A stretch of DNA of 7,881 bases from Deltaproteobacteria bacterium (GTDB lineage: Bacteria > Desulfobacterota > Desulfuromonadia > Geobacterales > Geobacteraceae). Of the stretch, positions 1 through 6,757 are shown piece by piece. Where the stretch lies: positions 1 to 7,881 of the forward strand of contig JAJZQA010000115.1 of assembly GCA_021810985.1 (NCBI GenBank), given 5' to 3'. Position 1 is the stretch's first letter. Each line of letters starts with the position of its first letter. The notes under the pieces are model-generated. The model was not told where the DNA came from. It searched no databases and saw only the letters and a list, made by a program, of their open reading frames with translations. Made by a program: the position numbers and the translations under genes.

Positions 1-305
1 ATCTAAAATGGTTACCGTATGGCGAAAAGGATGACGCTCGCCATTTTTACGACAAAACCACATTGAAGAAAGCCAAATCTGGCACCTCAGTGGTGACACG
101 CAAGGAAAATTCCGACGACGAAACTTCTTATAATCTGGCCAGGGTTACGCTCGACTGCAAGAAGAAAACCATCGGCACGCAGGAATCCTCCGTTTATGAT
201 GAAGATGGCACGTTGTCCGCAAAAGCACAGTATAAACAAATCATTTTCAAAAACATCGTACCAGGCTCAGTCGAGGACCTGCTACGCGGCAAGGTCTGCA
301 AATAG
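1..305 (+). CDS. Surface-adhesin protein E-like small protein, 3' end only
   Basis: This frame is open from the left window edge to a TAG at 303-305, so the start and any signal peptide lie outside. The visible ~100 residues begin LKWLPYGEKDD and contain a YDK segment, a central DCKKK, a YDEDGT turn, an I-P-G-S motif and a final cysteine (KVCK). That order (Trp start, YDK, Asp-Cys, Tyr-x-x-Asp-Gly, PGS, terminal Cys) matches what I recall of the surface-adhesin protein E family, small exported beta proteins in which two cysteines probably pair. Nothing in the fragment shows a function; in most bacteria such proteins are uncharacterised rather than true adhesins. GC is about 48% by hand count, lower than the metal-efflux genes downstream, which may mean a different history or just a poorly expressed gene. 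A TTG at 63 could be read as a start, but the homology-like sequence runs upstream of it, so an internal start is unlikely. Confidence 0.55.
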   Translation, partial: LKWLPYGEKDDARHFYDKTTLKKAKSGTSVVTRKENSDDETSYNLARVTLDCKKKTIGTQESSVYDEDGTLSAKAQYKQIIFKNIVPGSVEDLLRGKVCK

Positions 306-395
306 CTCCGCGGAAGGGCCCGAAAACCATACGGTTGGCCACTTTACGGCTCAAATCAGTATTGCTGCAGCGAAAGAAAGGAAGCCCCCAGTTCC
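306..395 (+). other. Short intergenic region upstream of cusB
   Basis: These 90 bases separate the adhesin-E-like gene from cusB. I see no strong terminator hairpin and no convincing sigma-70 promoter or MerR-type operator. The nearest promoter-like pairing, TTGGCC at 335-340 with TATTGC at 360-365, has a 19-base spacer and poor boxes. The metal-responsive promoter, if there is one, may lie further upstream, with cusB co-transcribed with the preceding gene. Confidence 0.4.
378..384 (+). promoter_or_regulatory. Ribosome binding site of cusB
   Basis: The purine-rich AAGGAAG lies 11 bases before the ATG at 396. It is the only Shine-Dalgarno-like stretch near the start and supports that ATG, which is followed directly by a hydrophobic export segment. 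Confidence 0.6.
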
Positions 396-1877
396 ATGAA
401 AAAGTACCTCTATGTGTGCTCTTTTGTCCTGCTCCTGGCGATAACTTTCCTGTCGGGCTACTGGTACAGTCAACGGACCTCCCCGGACAAGGCCTCCTCC
501 GGGGGGCGCAAGATCCTGTACTATGTCGATCCGATGAATCCGGGACACCGCTACGACAAACCGGGAGTTGCGCCATGCGGTATGGCCCTTGAACCGGTCT
601 ACGCCAATGGCGCTAGTGAGTCTGCCGGAATGGGCATGATGCCGGCGGGTACCGTGCGGGTTAGCCCGGAAAAACAGCAACTGATCGGTGTCAGGATCGA
701 GCAGGTGGAAAAAGCCTCGGGAAACCATACGGTACGCGTGTTGGGCAGGGTGGCGGCTGACGAAACGCGCATCTACCGGATCAGAGCCTATACCGACGGC
801 TGGATCAGGAAAGTCTTCCCGGTCACAACCGGGACCCTGGTTAAAAAGAACCAGCCGTTGGCCTATTTCTATGCCGCGGAATTGCTGACCGCCCAGCAGG
901 CCTACATCTCCATTCTGGGTTCCACGGGAAAAATCCAGTTATCCGGCAACCAGTACCCGGATGCCAGCAAATACCAGCAGTTCACCCCGCTTGGGACCAG
1001 CGTCGACAAATACCGGGACAACCTGCGGGATCTCGGCATGTCCGAAGCCCAGATCGAGGAGATCGGCCAAACCAAGGTGATAACCCAGGACATCGTGATC
1101 CGTTCACCCGCCGCTGGCTTCGTTCTCGCCCGCAACATATCACCCGACGAAAGATTCGAAAAAGGCGCGGAGCTGTTCACGATCGCCGACCTGCGCCGGG
1201 TCTGGATTCTGCTGGACACCTACGAGAACGAAGCGAGGTACTTCCGCCCCGGGCAGAAGGTCTCCTTCCGCTACCAGGGAAAAGCCTTCCAGGCCAGGGT
1301 CAGCAGCGTCCTGCCGGTCTTCGACCCGGCCACCCGCACCCTGAAGGTCAGGCTGGAAGCGGACAATCCCGGTTTCGTGCTGCGGCCGGACATGTTCGTG
1401 GATGTGGAGCATGCGGTGACCATGCCGCCTGCGATCACGGTACCCGCGGAAGCCGTGCTGGATTCCGGCCTGAAGAAGACCGTTTTCGTCGAGCGGGGCA
1501 CCGGACTGTTCGAGGCGCGCGAGGTGGAAACCGGCAAGTACCTGGACGGCCGCGTGGAGATTCTCGAGGGGCTCAAGCCGGGAGAGCGGATCGTTGTTTC
1601 GGGGAATTTCCTGATTGACTCGGAGAGCAGGATGAAGAGTGCTGCCGAAGGGATGTCGGGAACGGGAAGTATCGATCCCGCCTGCAGAATGATGGTCGAC
1701 GAGGGGCGTTCCAGGGCCGCAGGCCTGACCAGCGACTACCAGGGAAAAACTTACTACTTCTGCTCCCTCGAGTGCAAACGGGACTTTGACAAGGCCCCGC
1801 TGAAGTACACCGGAAAACAGGCGGAGGGAGGCTCCCCTCACCCGCCAAAGGAACATGGCGGGCAGCACCATGATTAA
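396..1877 (+). CDS. cusB: CusB-type periplasmic adaptor of a heavy-metal RND efflux pump, with HMBD and YHS domains
   Basis: This 493-residue protein is a membrane fusion protein that would link the CusA pump to an outer-membrane channel and hand over metal ions in the periplasm. Residues 4-22 form an export or anchor helix after MKK; there is no lipobox. Residues 39-70 are a heavy-metal-binding domain (YYVDPMNP, then PGVAPCGMALEPVY), with Asp where many copies have Cys before Pro-Met. A Met cluster follows (M79, M81, M82), comparable to the N-terminal copper-binding methionines of E. coli CusB. The barrel-sandwich, helical hairpin and beta-barrel regions span about 85-410, with IRSPAAGFV (235-243), DLRRVWILLDTYE (265-277) and LKPGERIVVSGNFLIDSESR (393-412) as adaptor-family landmarks. 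Residues 427-471 are a YHS domain (DPACRMMVD, then YYFCSLEC with C456 and C460), and the tail HPPKEHGGQHHD is His-rich. The gene overlaps cusA, indicating coupled translation. The adaptor role is firm; Cu/Ag specificity rests mainly on CusA. Confidence 0.93.
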   Translation: MKKYLYVCSFVLLLAITFLSGYWYSQRTSPDKASSGGRKILYYVDPMNPGHRYDKPGVAPCGMALEPVYANGASESAGMGMMPAGTVRVSPEKQQLIGVRIEQVEKASGNHTVRVLGRVAADETRIYRIRAYTDGWIRKVFPVTTGTLVKKNQPLAYFYAAELLTAQQAYISILGSTGKIQLSGNQYPDASKYQQFTPLGTSVDKYRDNLRDLGMSEAQIEEIGQTKVITQDIVIRSPAAGFVLARNISPDERFEKGAELFTIADLRRVWILLDTYENEARYFRPGQKVSFRYQGKAFQARVSSVLPVFDPATRTLKVRLEADNPGFVLRPDMFVDVEHAVTMPPAITVPAEAVLDSGLKKTVFVERGTGLFEAREVETGKYLDGRVEILEGLKPGERIVVSGNFLIDSESRMKSAAEGMSGTGSIDPACRMMVDEGRSRAAGLTSDYQGKTYYFCSLECKRDFDKAPLKYTGKQAEGGSPHPPKEHGGQHHD

Positions 1878-4800
1878 CCGGGTCATAGAGTTTTCCGCTC
1901 AGAACAAACTGGTTATCTTTCTCCTGGTGACCATGGCCGCGGTCGCCGGCTGGTGGTCCATGCACCACATGACCCTGGACGCCATTCCCGACCTCTCCGA
2001 CACCCAGGTCATCATCTACTCCCGCTGGGATCGCAGCCCCGACATTATCGAGGATCAGGTCACCTATCCGATCGTGACCGCCATGCTCGGCTCGCCGAAG
2101 GTCAAGACCGTCCGCGCCTTCACCGACTTCGGCTATTCTTTTGTCTACGTGATCTTCGAAGAGGGCACCGACATCTACTGGGCCCGTTCGCGCACCCAGG
2201 AGTACCTGTCCGGCGTCCTGCAGCGCCTTCCGGACGGGGTCAGGACCGAACTGGGACCGGATGCCACCGGCGTCGGCTGGATCTTCCAGTATGCACTGGT
2301 GGACAGCTCGGGCAGCCACAGCCTGGCCGAGCTCCGCTCCTACCAGGACTGGTATCTCCGCTACTACCTCAAGGCGGTACCCGGCGTTGCCGAAGTGGCC
2401 CCCCTCGGCGGCTTCGGCCAGCAGTACCAGGTGAACCTTGATCCGAACAAACTTCAGGCCTACGGCATCTCCATCAACCGGGTGGTCGAGGCGGTGCGCG
2501 GCGGCAACAGCGAAGCGGCCGGACGGCTGATTGAGTTCGGCGGAACCGAATACATGGTGAGGGGGCGTGGCTATGCCCGTTCCGTGGCCGATTTCGAGAA
2601 CATCGTCCTTTCAACCAGCGAAGACGGTACGCCCATCCGCATCAGGGACGTGGGCCGGGTGGTACTCGGTCCGGATCTGCGGCGGGGGGTCTCGGATCTG
2701 GACGGTCAGGGAGAGGTGGTCTCCGGCATTGTGGTCATGCGCCAGGGACAGAACACCCTGGACGTGATCCGGGGGGTAAAGGCAAAGCTGAAAGAGATCG
2801 AGCCGGGCCTCCCGGCCGGGGTCAAGGTAGTGCCGATCTACGACCGCTCCGAGCTTATTGAAAAGTCCATCGACAACCTCAAGTCCACCATCTTCGAGGT
2901 TATCATCACCGTTTCGCTGGTGATCCTGCTGTTCCTCTGGCACGCCCCCAGCTCGATCATCCCGATCATCACCATCCCCCTGGCCGTGCTCATCTCCTTC
3001 ATCCCCTTCCAGCTGCTCGGCATCAACGCCAACATCATGTCGCTCGGGGGAATCGCCATCGCCATCGGCGTCATGGTGGATGCCGCGATCGTCATTGTCG
3101 AACAGACTCACAAGAAGCTGGAGATCTGGGAACAGGGGGGCCGCAAGGAAGATCATCGGACCGTGGTGCTCGGCGCGCTCAAGGAGGTCGCCGGACCGAG
3201 CTTCTTCGCCCTGCTGGTGATCGCCGTCTCCTTTCTGCCGGTCCTGTCGCTGGAAGCCCAGGAAGGACGACTCTTCAAGCCGCTCGCCTACACCAAGACC
3301 CTCTCCATGGTGGTGGCGGCGCTGCTCACCATCACCCTCGACCCGGCCCTGCGGATGCTCCTGACCAATGTCCGCAACTTCAGCTTTCGGCCCCGCTGGC
3401 TGTGCAGGACCGCCAATGCCGTGCTGGTGGGCAAGATTCGCTCGGAAAAGGATCATCCGATCAGCCGCTTCCTGATCCGGCTCTACGAACCGGCCGCAAT
3501 CTGGGCCTTGCGGAGAAAATCGCTGGTCCTGGGGATCGCCCTGGCCCTCGTGCTGCTGACCTGGCCGGTTTACCTGAAACTCGGCTCGGAGTTCATGCCG
3601 CCTCTGGATGAAGGGTCGCTGATGTACATGCCGACCACCATGCCCGGCATCTCGATCACCGAGGCGCAGAAACTGCTGCAGGTAACCGACCGGATCATCA
3701 AAAGCTTTCCGGAAGTCGACCGGGTGCTCGGCAAGGCCGGGCGGGCCGAAACCTCCACCGACCCGGCGCCGCTCTCGATGCTGGAAACGGTGATAACCCT
3801 GAAACCCAAGTCGGAGTGGCGGAAGAAGGAAACCTGGTACTCCTCCTGGGCGCCGGAATGGCTGAAGGTCCCCCTGCGGGTCATGACCCCGGACACCATC
3901 TCGAAAGACGAGCTGGTAGCGCAGCTGAACGAGGCCCTGCACCTCCCCGGGGTCTCCAATGCCTGGACCATGCCGGTCAAGGGCCGGATCGACATGCTCA
4001 CCACCGGCATCCGCACTCCGGTCGGACTGAAAATTTCCGGGGGCAACCTGGTCACGATCGAGGACATCGGCGCCCGGGTCGAATCGCTGCTGAAATCGGT
4101 CAAAGGCACACGCAACGTCTTTGCCGAACGGACCGGCGGCGGCTATTTCCTCGATATCGAGTGGAACCGGGAGGAACTGGGCAGGTACGGTCTGAGCGTT
4201 GACGAGGCGCAACAGGTGGTACAGAGCGCCATCGGCGGAGAGAACGTGACCACCGCCATCCAGGGCCGCGAGAGATATCCGGTAAATGTCCGCTACATGC
4301 GTGATTTCCGCGGCGATCCGGAGGCCCTGCGCAGGGTCCTGATCCCGGCAAACGACGGCAAGAAACAGATTCCACTCGGCCAGCTGGCAGAGATTACTGT
4401 CACCGCGGGGGCATCGATGATCCGCGACGAGGATGGGCTCCTGACCGGCTACGTCTATGTGGACCTGGCGGATCGCGATCCGAGCAGCTTCATCGACCAG
4501 GCCGGGCCGCTGCTCCGGGAGCAGATCGAGCTCGCCCCCGGCTATGCGATAACCTGGAGCGGCCAGTACGAAGCCATGGCCCGTGTCAAGGAACGCCTGA
4601 CCCTGATCATCCCCCTGACGCTGTTTTTTATTCTGATACTCCTCTGGCTCAATACCCGCTCCCTGGTGAAAACCGTCATCATTCTGCTGGCGGTGCCGTT
4701 TTCGGCCATCGGCGCCATCTGGTTCCTCTACCTGCTGGGGTACAATATGAGTATCGGAGTCTGGGTCGGTTTGATCGCCCTGCTCGGTGTCGATGCCGAG

Positions 4801-5157
4801 ACCGGGGTCTTCATGCTCCTCTATCTTGATCTGGCCTATGCGCAGGCCGGAAAAGAGGGGCGGCTCCGCAATCGCGAGGAGCTTCAACAGGCGGTGCTTG
4901 AAGGAGCGGTCAAGAGGCTCCGGCCCAAGGTCATGACCGTGGCGACCATGTTTCTCGGCCTGCTTCCGATCATGTGGGCAAGCGGCACCGGCTCCGACGT
5001 CATGAAACATATCGCGGCACCGATGGTCGGCGGTATCTTCACCTCCTTCCTCATGGAGCTGATGGTCTATCCGGTAATCTTCGAGATGTGGAAATGGAAT
5101 TTTGAGGTGAAGAAAAAACTTCCCTTGGCACCCGCCGAGGGCGTGCTGTCCTCATAA
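1870..5157 (+). CDS. cusA: CusA-type heavy-metal RND efflux pump, inner-membrane proton antiporter
   Basis: This protein of 1095 residues exports metal ions using the proton gradient, drawing them from the periplasm or cytoplasm into the CusB-linked channel. It has the RND layout: one N-terminal helix, a large periplasmic loop, a helix bundle starting near residue 340, then a second loop and bundle. Compared with E. coli CusA from memory, the three copper-relay methionines are present: M587 (YMPTTMPG), M637 (APLSMLET) and M709 (RIDMLTTG). The proton-relay residues also match: D404 (GVMVDAAIVIVE), E977 (GVDAETG) and K1020 (RLRPKVMTV). This supports Cu(I)/Ag(I) rather than Zn/Co/Cd. The stretch between M637 and M709 is about 23 residues longer than in E. 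coli. I chose the ATG at 1870 because MINRVIEFSAQNK matches the usual family N-terminus. An in-frame ATG at 1855 would add MAGST, but AAAGGAA at 1847-1853 sits too close to it and rather far (16 bases) from 1870, so the start is not settled. The reading frame overlaps cusB by at least 8 bases. Confidence 0.95.
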   Translation: MINRVIEFSAQNKLVIFLLVTMAAVAGWWSMHHMTLDAIPDLSDTQVIIYSRWDRSPDIIEDQVTYPIVTAMLGSPKVKTVRAFTDFGYSFVYVIFEEGTDIYWARSRTQEYLSGVLQRLPDGVRTELGPDATGVGWIFQYALVDSSGSHSLAELRSYQDWYLRYYLKAVPGVAEVAPLGGFGQQYQVNLDPNKLQAYGISINRVVEAVRGGNSEAAGRLIEFGGTEYMVRGRGYARSVADFENIVLSTSEDGTPIRIRDVGRVVLGPDLRRGVSDLDGQGEVVSGIVVMRQGQNTLDVIRGVKAKLKEIEPGLPAGVKVVPIYDRSELIEKSIDNLKSTIFEVIITVSLVILLFLWHAPSSIIPIITIPLAVLISFIPFQLLGINANIMSLGGIAIAIGVMVDAAIVIVEQTHKKLEIWEQGGRKEDHRTVVLGALKEVAGPSFFALLVIAVSFLPVLSLEAQEGRLFKPLAYTKTLSMVVAALLTITLDPALRMLLTNVRNFSFRPRWLCRTANAVLVGKIRSEKDHPISRFLIRLYEPAAIWALRRKSLVLGIALALVLLTWPVYLKLGSEFMPPLDEGSLMYMPTTMPGISITEAQKLLQVTDRIIKSFPEVDRVLGKAGRAETSTDPAPLSMLETVITLKPKSEWRKKETWYSSWAPEWLKVPLRVMTPDTISKDELVAQLNEALHLPGVSNAWTMPVKGRIDMLTTGIRTPVGLKISGGNLVTIEDIGARVESLLKSVKGTRNVFAERTGGGYFLDIEWNREELGRYGLSVDEAQQVVQSAIGGENVTTAIQGRERYPVNVRYMRDFRGDPEALRRVLIPANDGKKQIPLGQLAEITVTAGASMIRDEDGLLTGYVYVDLADRDPSSFIDQAGPLLREQIELAPGYAITWSGQYEAMARVKERLTLIIPLTLFFILILLWLNTRSLVKTVIILLAVPFSAIGAIWFLYLLGYNMSIGVWVGLIALLGVDAETGVFMLLYLDLAYAQAGKEGRLRNREELQQAVLEGAVKRLRPKVMTVATMFLGLLPIMWASGTGSDVMKHIAAPMVGGIFTSFLMELMVYPVIFEMWKWNFEVKKKLPLAPAEGVLSS

Positions 5158-5165
5158 GACGGACC

Positions 5166-5202
5166 AGACCTGCCAGGTTTTGAAAACCTGGCAGGTCTTT
5201 TT
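5166..5202 (+). terminator. Perfect palindrome with T run: probable intrinsic terminator after cusA
   Basis: AGACCTGCCAGGTTTT at 5166-5181 and its exact reverse complement at 5183-5198 are separated by a single G, giving a 33-base perfect inverted repeat. In RNA it would fold into a stem of about 14 pairs with a small loop. Five T bases (5198-5202) follow on the + strand, the layout of a Rho-independent terminator, 8 bases after the cusA stop. The A-rich centre would also allow a hairpin on the other strand, but no T run lies on that side. The perfect symmetry is more than a terminator needs, so it may be a copy of a dispersed palindromic repeat that serves as a terminator here. Confidence 0.75.
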
Positions 5203-5211
5203 GAACATTTC

Positions 5212-5217
5212 AGGAGG
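5212..5217 (+). promoter_or_regulatory. Ribosome binding site that fixes the thioredoxin-like gene start
   Basis: AGGAGG is a full-strength Shine-Dalgarno sequence. It lies 9 bases before the ATG at 5227 and touches the upstream in-frame TTG at 5218, so the ATG must be the start. Confidence 0.85.
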
Positions 5218-5226
5218 TTGTACTAC

Positions 5227-5754
5227 ATGATACTGACACGTTTGCTGCTGAGCTTCTCCAGGAAGGCTGCCGTCTTGCTTGCCCTTTTTCTCATCGGTAA
5301 CGCCACCGGCGTTTTTGCCGCCGGAGGAACACCTTTACGAGTAGGCAGCAATCCGCCAAGGGTCGCCCTCACCAGCCTCACCGGCACGACGGTCCGGGTT
5401 CCGGACGATTTCCGGGGCAAGGTGCTCATGCTCCACTTCTGGGCCGGGGGTTGCAGTTCCTGCAAGGAAGAAATGCCGGCCATGGAGAAGTTTCACCGGC
5501 AGTACGGCAAGAAAGGACTGGTCATTCTGGCCGTAAATGTGGGCCAACGCAAAGACGTCGTGCGGAAGCTCGCTAAGGAAATGGGAATCAGCTATCCGGT
5601 ACTCCTCGACCCGGACCAGATAATGGCCAAAAACTACGATGTGGCCGGAGTGCCGCGCACCTACCTGGTCGACAGGAAGGGCGTCATTCGCTACAAAATC
5701 CTCGGCAGTGCCTCCGATGCGACCTTGAAGAAACAGATTCTCAGCCTGCTGTAG
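5227..5754 (+). CDS. Exported TlpA/ResA-like thioredoxin-fold protein
   Basis: This 175-residue protein is a periplasmic thiol-disulfide oxidoreductase of the TlpA/ResA/redoxin group. Residues 1-31 are a signal peptide: Arg/Lys at 5-13, a hydrophobic run AVLLALFLIG, and a likely cleavage after VFA or VFAA near 31-32. The mature part has the expected order: DFRGKVLMLHFWA strand (61-73), active site C76-S-S-C79, EEMPAMEKFHRQYG helix (81-94), LVILAVNVG strand (98-106), and GVPRTYLVDRKG (141-152) with the cis-proline P143. The residue before C76 is Gly, where most relatives have Trp (usual FWATWC, here FWAGGC), which could alter the redox potential. Such proteins usually reduce disulfides, for example in cytochrome c or copper-site assembly; the substrate here cannot be read from the sequence. 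The gene follows cusBA, separated by a probable terminator, and converges on a cysteine-rich membrane protein gene 4 bases away, a plausible redox partner. No clear promoter of its own is visible. Confidence 0.9.
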   Translation: MILTRLLLSFSRKAAVLLALFLIGNATGVFAAGGTPLRVGSNPPRVALTSLTGTTVRVPDDFRGKVLMLHFWAGGCSSCKEEMPAMEKFHRQYGKKGLVILAVNVGQRKDVVRKLAKEMGISYPVLLDPDQIMAKNYDVAGVPRTYLVDRKGVIRYKILGSASDATLKKQILSLL

Positions 5755-5758
5755 CCTC

Positions 5759-6757
5759 TCAATTTTTCAGCGTGAAGCTGGAAAACACAATCGGCCAGCT
5801 GGCAATGACGGTAAAGAGGAGATAGGAGAGGACGGAAACAAGGGTAAGCTTCCGGCTCAATTGAGGAACTGTATCGACCAGGCTGGCAATGTTCCTGAAA
5901 GGCAGTAGCAGACCGGTGCCGAGTCCGCTTACCGTGGCGACCAGCAGCAGGATGTAGAGGGGATAGCCGACGTAGAGGTATTCTTTCTGGAGAATGCAGA
6001 AAGGACAATGGTGCGTCGGGAGTTCGTAGAAGTAGAGGGAAATAAAGGAGATAACAGCGCTTATAGCGACGACGAAAGCAATGCCGCTCAACAACGGAAA
6101 CAGCCAGCCCCCCTTGCCGCTCCGGTAGAACACGACACCCGATACCAGGGTAAGCAGCATCACGCCATAGAAGACAGCCATCATGGGGAAGGCCGGCAGA
6201 GCGGCGATCTCCGCTGCCACACTCTCGTTGGCCGAGGAGAAGAGGCTGCCGCAGCAGGAGGTAATGACGTCCGGGTGCAGTTGCAGGAAATAGAACCACT
6301 GCAGGACCGCTTCCACCACAACCAACGGGGCAAGTAGCAGCAGAAAGCGGTATTTAATCCGGATCAGCGGGTAATCGTACCCCCTGCTGTCCGCATAATT
6401 CAGGATCAACCAGAGACCGGCAAGGATAAATGTCGCCGTCTTGCAAAGGAGCACCGGGTAGCCGAACGGGTTCACCGTCAGGGAGCCGACCGCGCACATG
6501 GCGCCGGTGAAGAGCGGGCAGATATCGTCCACCGTATAAATGAAGAGAAACAGGGAGATGAGCTGAAAGAACAGCAGGTAGCCGAGTATGGTTGAAACGA
6601 GGTAGGTTTTCCTTTCCAGCTGCAACTGCCGCTCGCTGCCGCTGGAGATGTCCCAGCCGCGCAAAATCGCGATGCCGCAAGCCGCGGCATAAAGCACCAT
6701 CCCGCCGACCAGCAGCGATGAGATCAGCAGCGAAAGGATCCCCGGATGCAGAATCAT
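5759..6757 (-). CDS. Eight-helix membrane protein with periplasmic cysteine pairs including a DsbB-like CPFC motif
   Basis: I do not recognise a named family for this 332-residue protein. Hydrophobic helices lie at about 5-32, 51-75, 101-121, 138-158, 188-211, 218-244, 263-286 and 304-326. Basic residues collect in the loops at 33-50, 122-137, 212-217 and 287-303, which puts those loops in the cytoplasm and the N-terminus outside. The alternate loops are then periplasmic and contain C80, C88, the C168-C169 pair, and C251-P-F-C254. C27 and C105 lie within helices. The last motif (HHCPFCILQKEY) follows a short loop and runs straight into a helix, as the CVLC of DsbB does; DsbB relatives commonly read CPLCILQR. 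This suggests a membrane thiol-disulfide protein or metal-thiolate site, which is inference only. The ATG overlaps the stop of the ABC ATPase gene as ATGA, and GGAG (minus strand, 6765-6768) lies 7 bases upstream, so it is translated with the transporter and may be its accessory subunit. Its end is 4 bases from the convergent thioredoxin-like gene. Confidence 0.8.
   Translation of the reverse strand: MILHPGILSLLISSLLVGGMVLYAAACGIAILRGWDISSGSERQLQLERKTYLVSTILGYLLFFQLISLFLFIYTVDDICPLFTGAMCAVGSLTVNPFGYPVLLCKTATFILAGLWLILNYADSRGYDYPLIRIKYRFLLLLAPLVVVEAVLQWFYFLQLHPDVITSCCGSLFSSANESVAAEIAALPAFPMMAVFYGVMLLTLVSGVVFYRSGKGGWLFPLLSGIAFVVAISAVISFISLYFYELPTHHCPFCILQKEYLYVGYPLYILLLVATVSGLGTGLLLPFRNIASLVDTVPQLSRKLTLVSVLSYLLFTVIASWPIVFSSFTLKN

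Noticed and set aside
335..365. TTGGCC / TATTGC as a sigma-70 promoter for cusB
   Set aside because: The spacer is 19 bases and both boxes are poor; no metal-regulator operator symmetry is visible.
324..733. AAACCATACGGT present both before cusB (about 325-336) and inside cusB (about 722-733)
   Set aside because: A shared 12-mer pair is expected by chance in a window of this size, and the flanks do not match.
2611..5010. Long minus-strand open frame of 799 codons opposite cusA
   Set aside because: It is a mirror of GC-rich codon structure in cusA; the translation has no domain sense (Asp/Gly/His/Gln-rich) and the sense strand is a clear RND pump.
5218..5226. TTG at 5218 as the start of the thioredoxin-like gene
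   Set aside because: It abuts the AGGAGG ribosome binding site, leaving no spacer; the ATG at 5227 has ideal spacing.
5763..5785. Hairpin TTTTTCAGC - GTGAA - GCTGGAAAA as a terminator between the convergent genes
   Set aside because: It has a 4-bp GC-containing core, a T-G wobble and A/T pairs, and no T run follows on either strand; it lies inside the last codons of the membrane protein gene.
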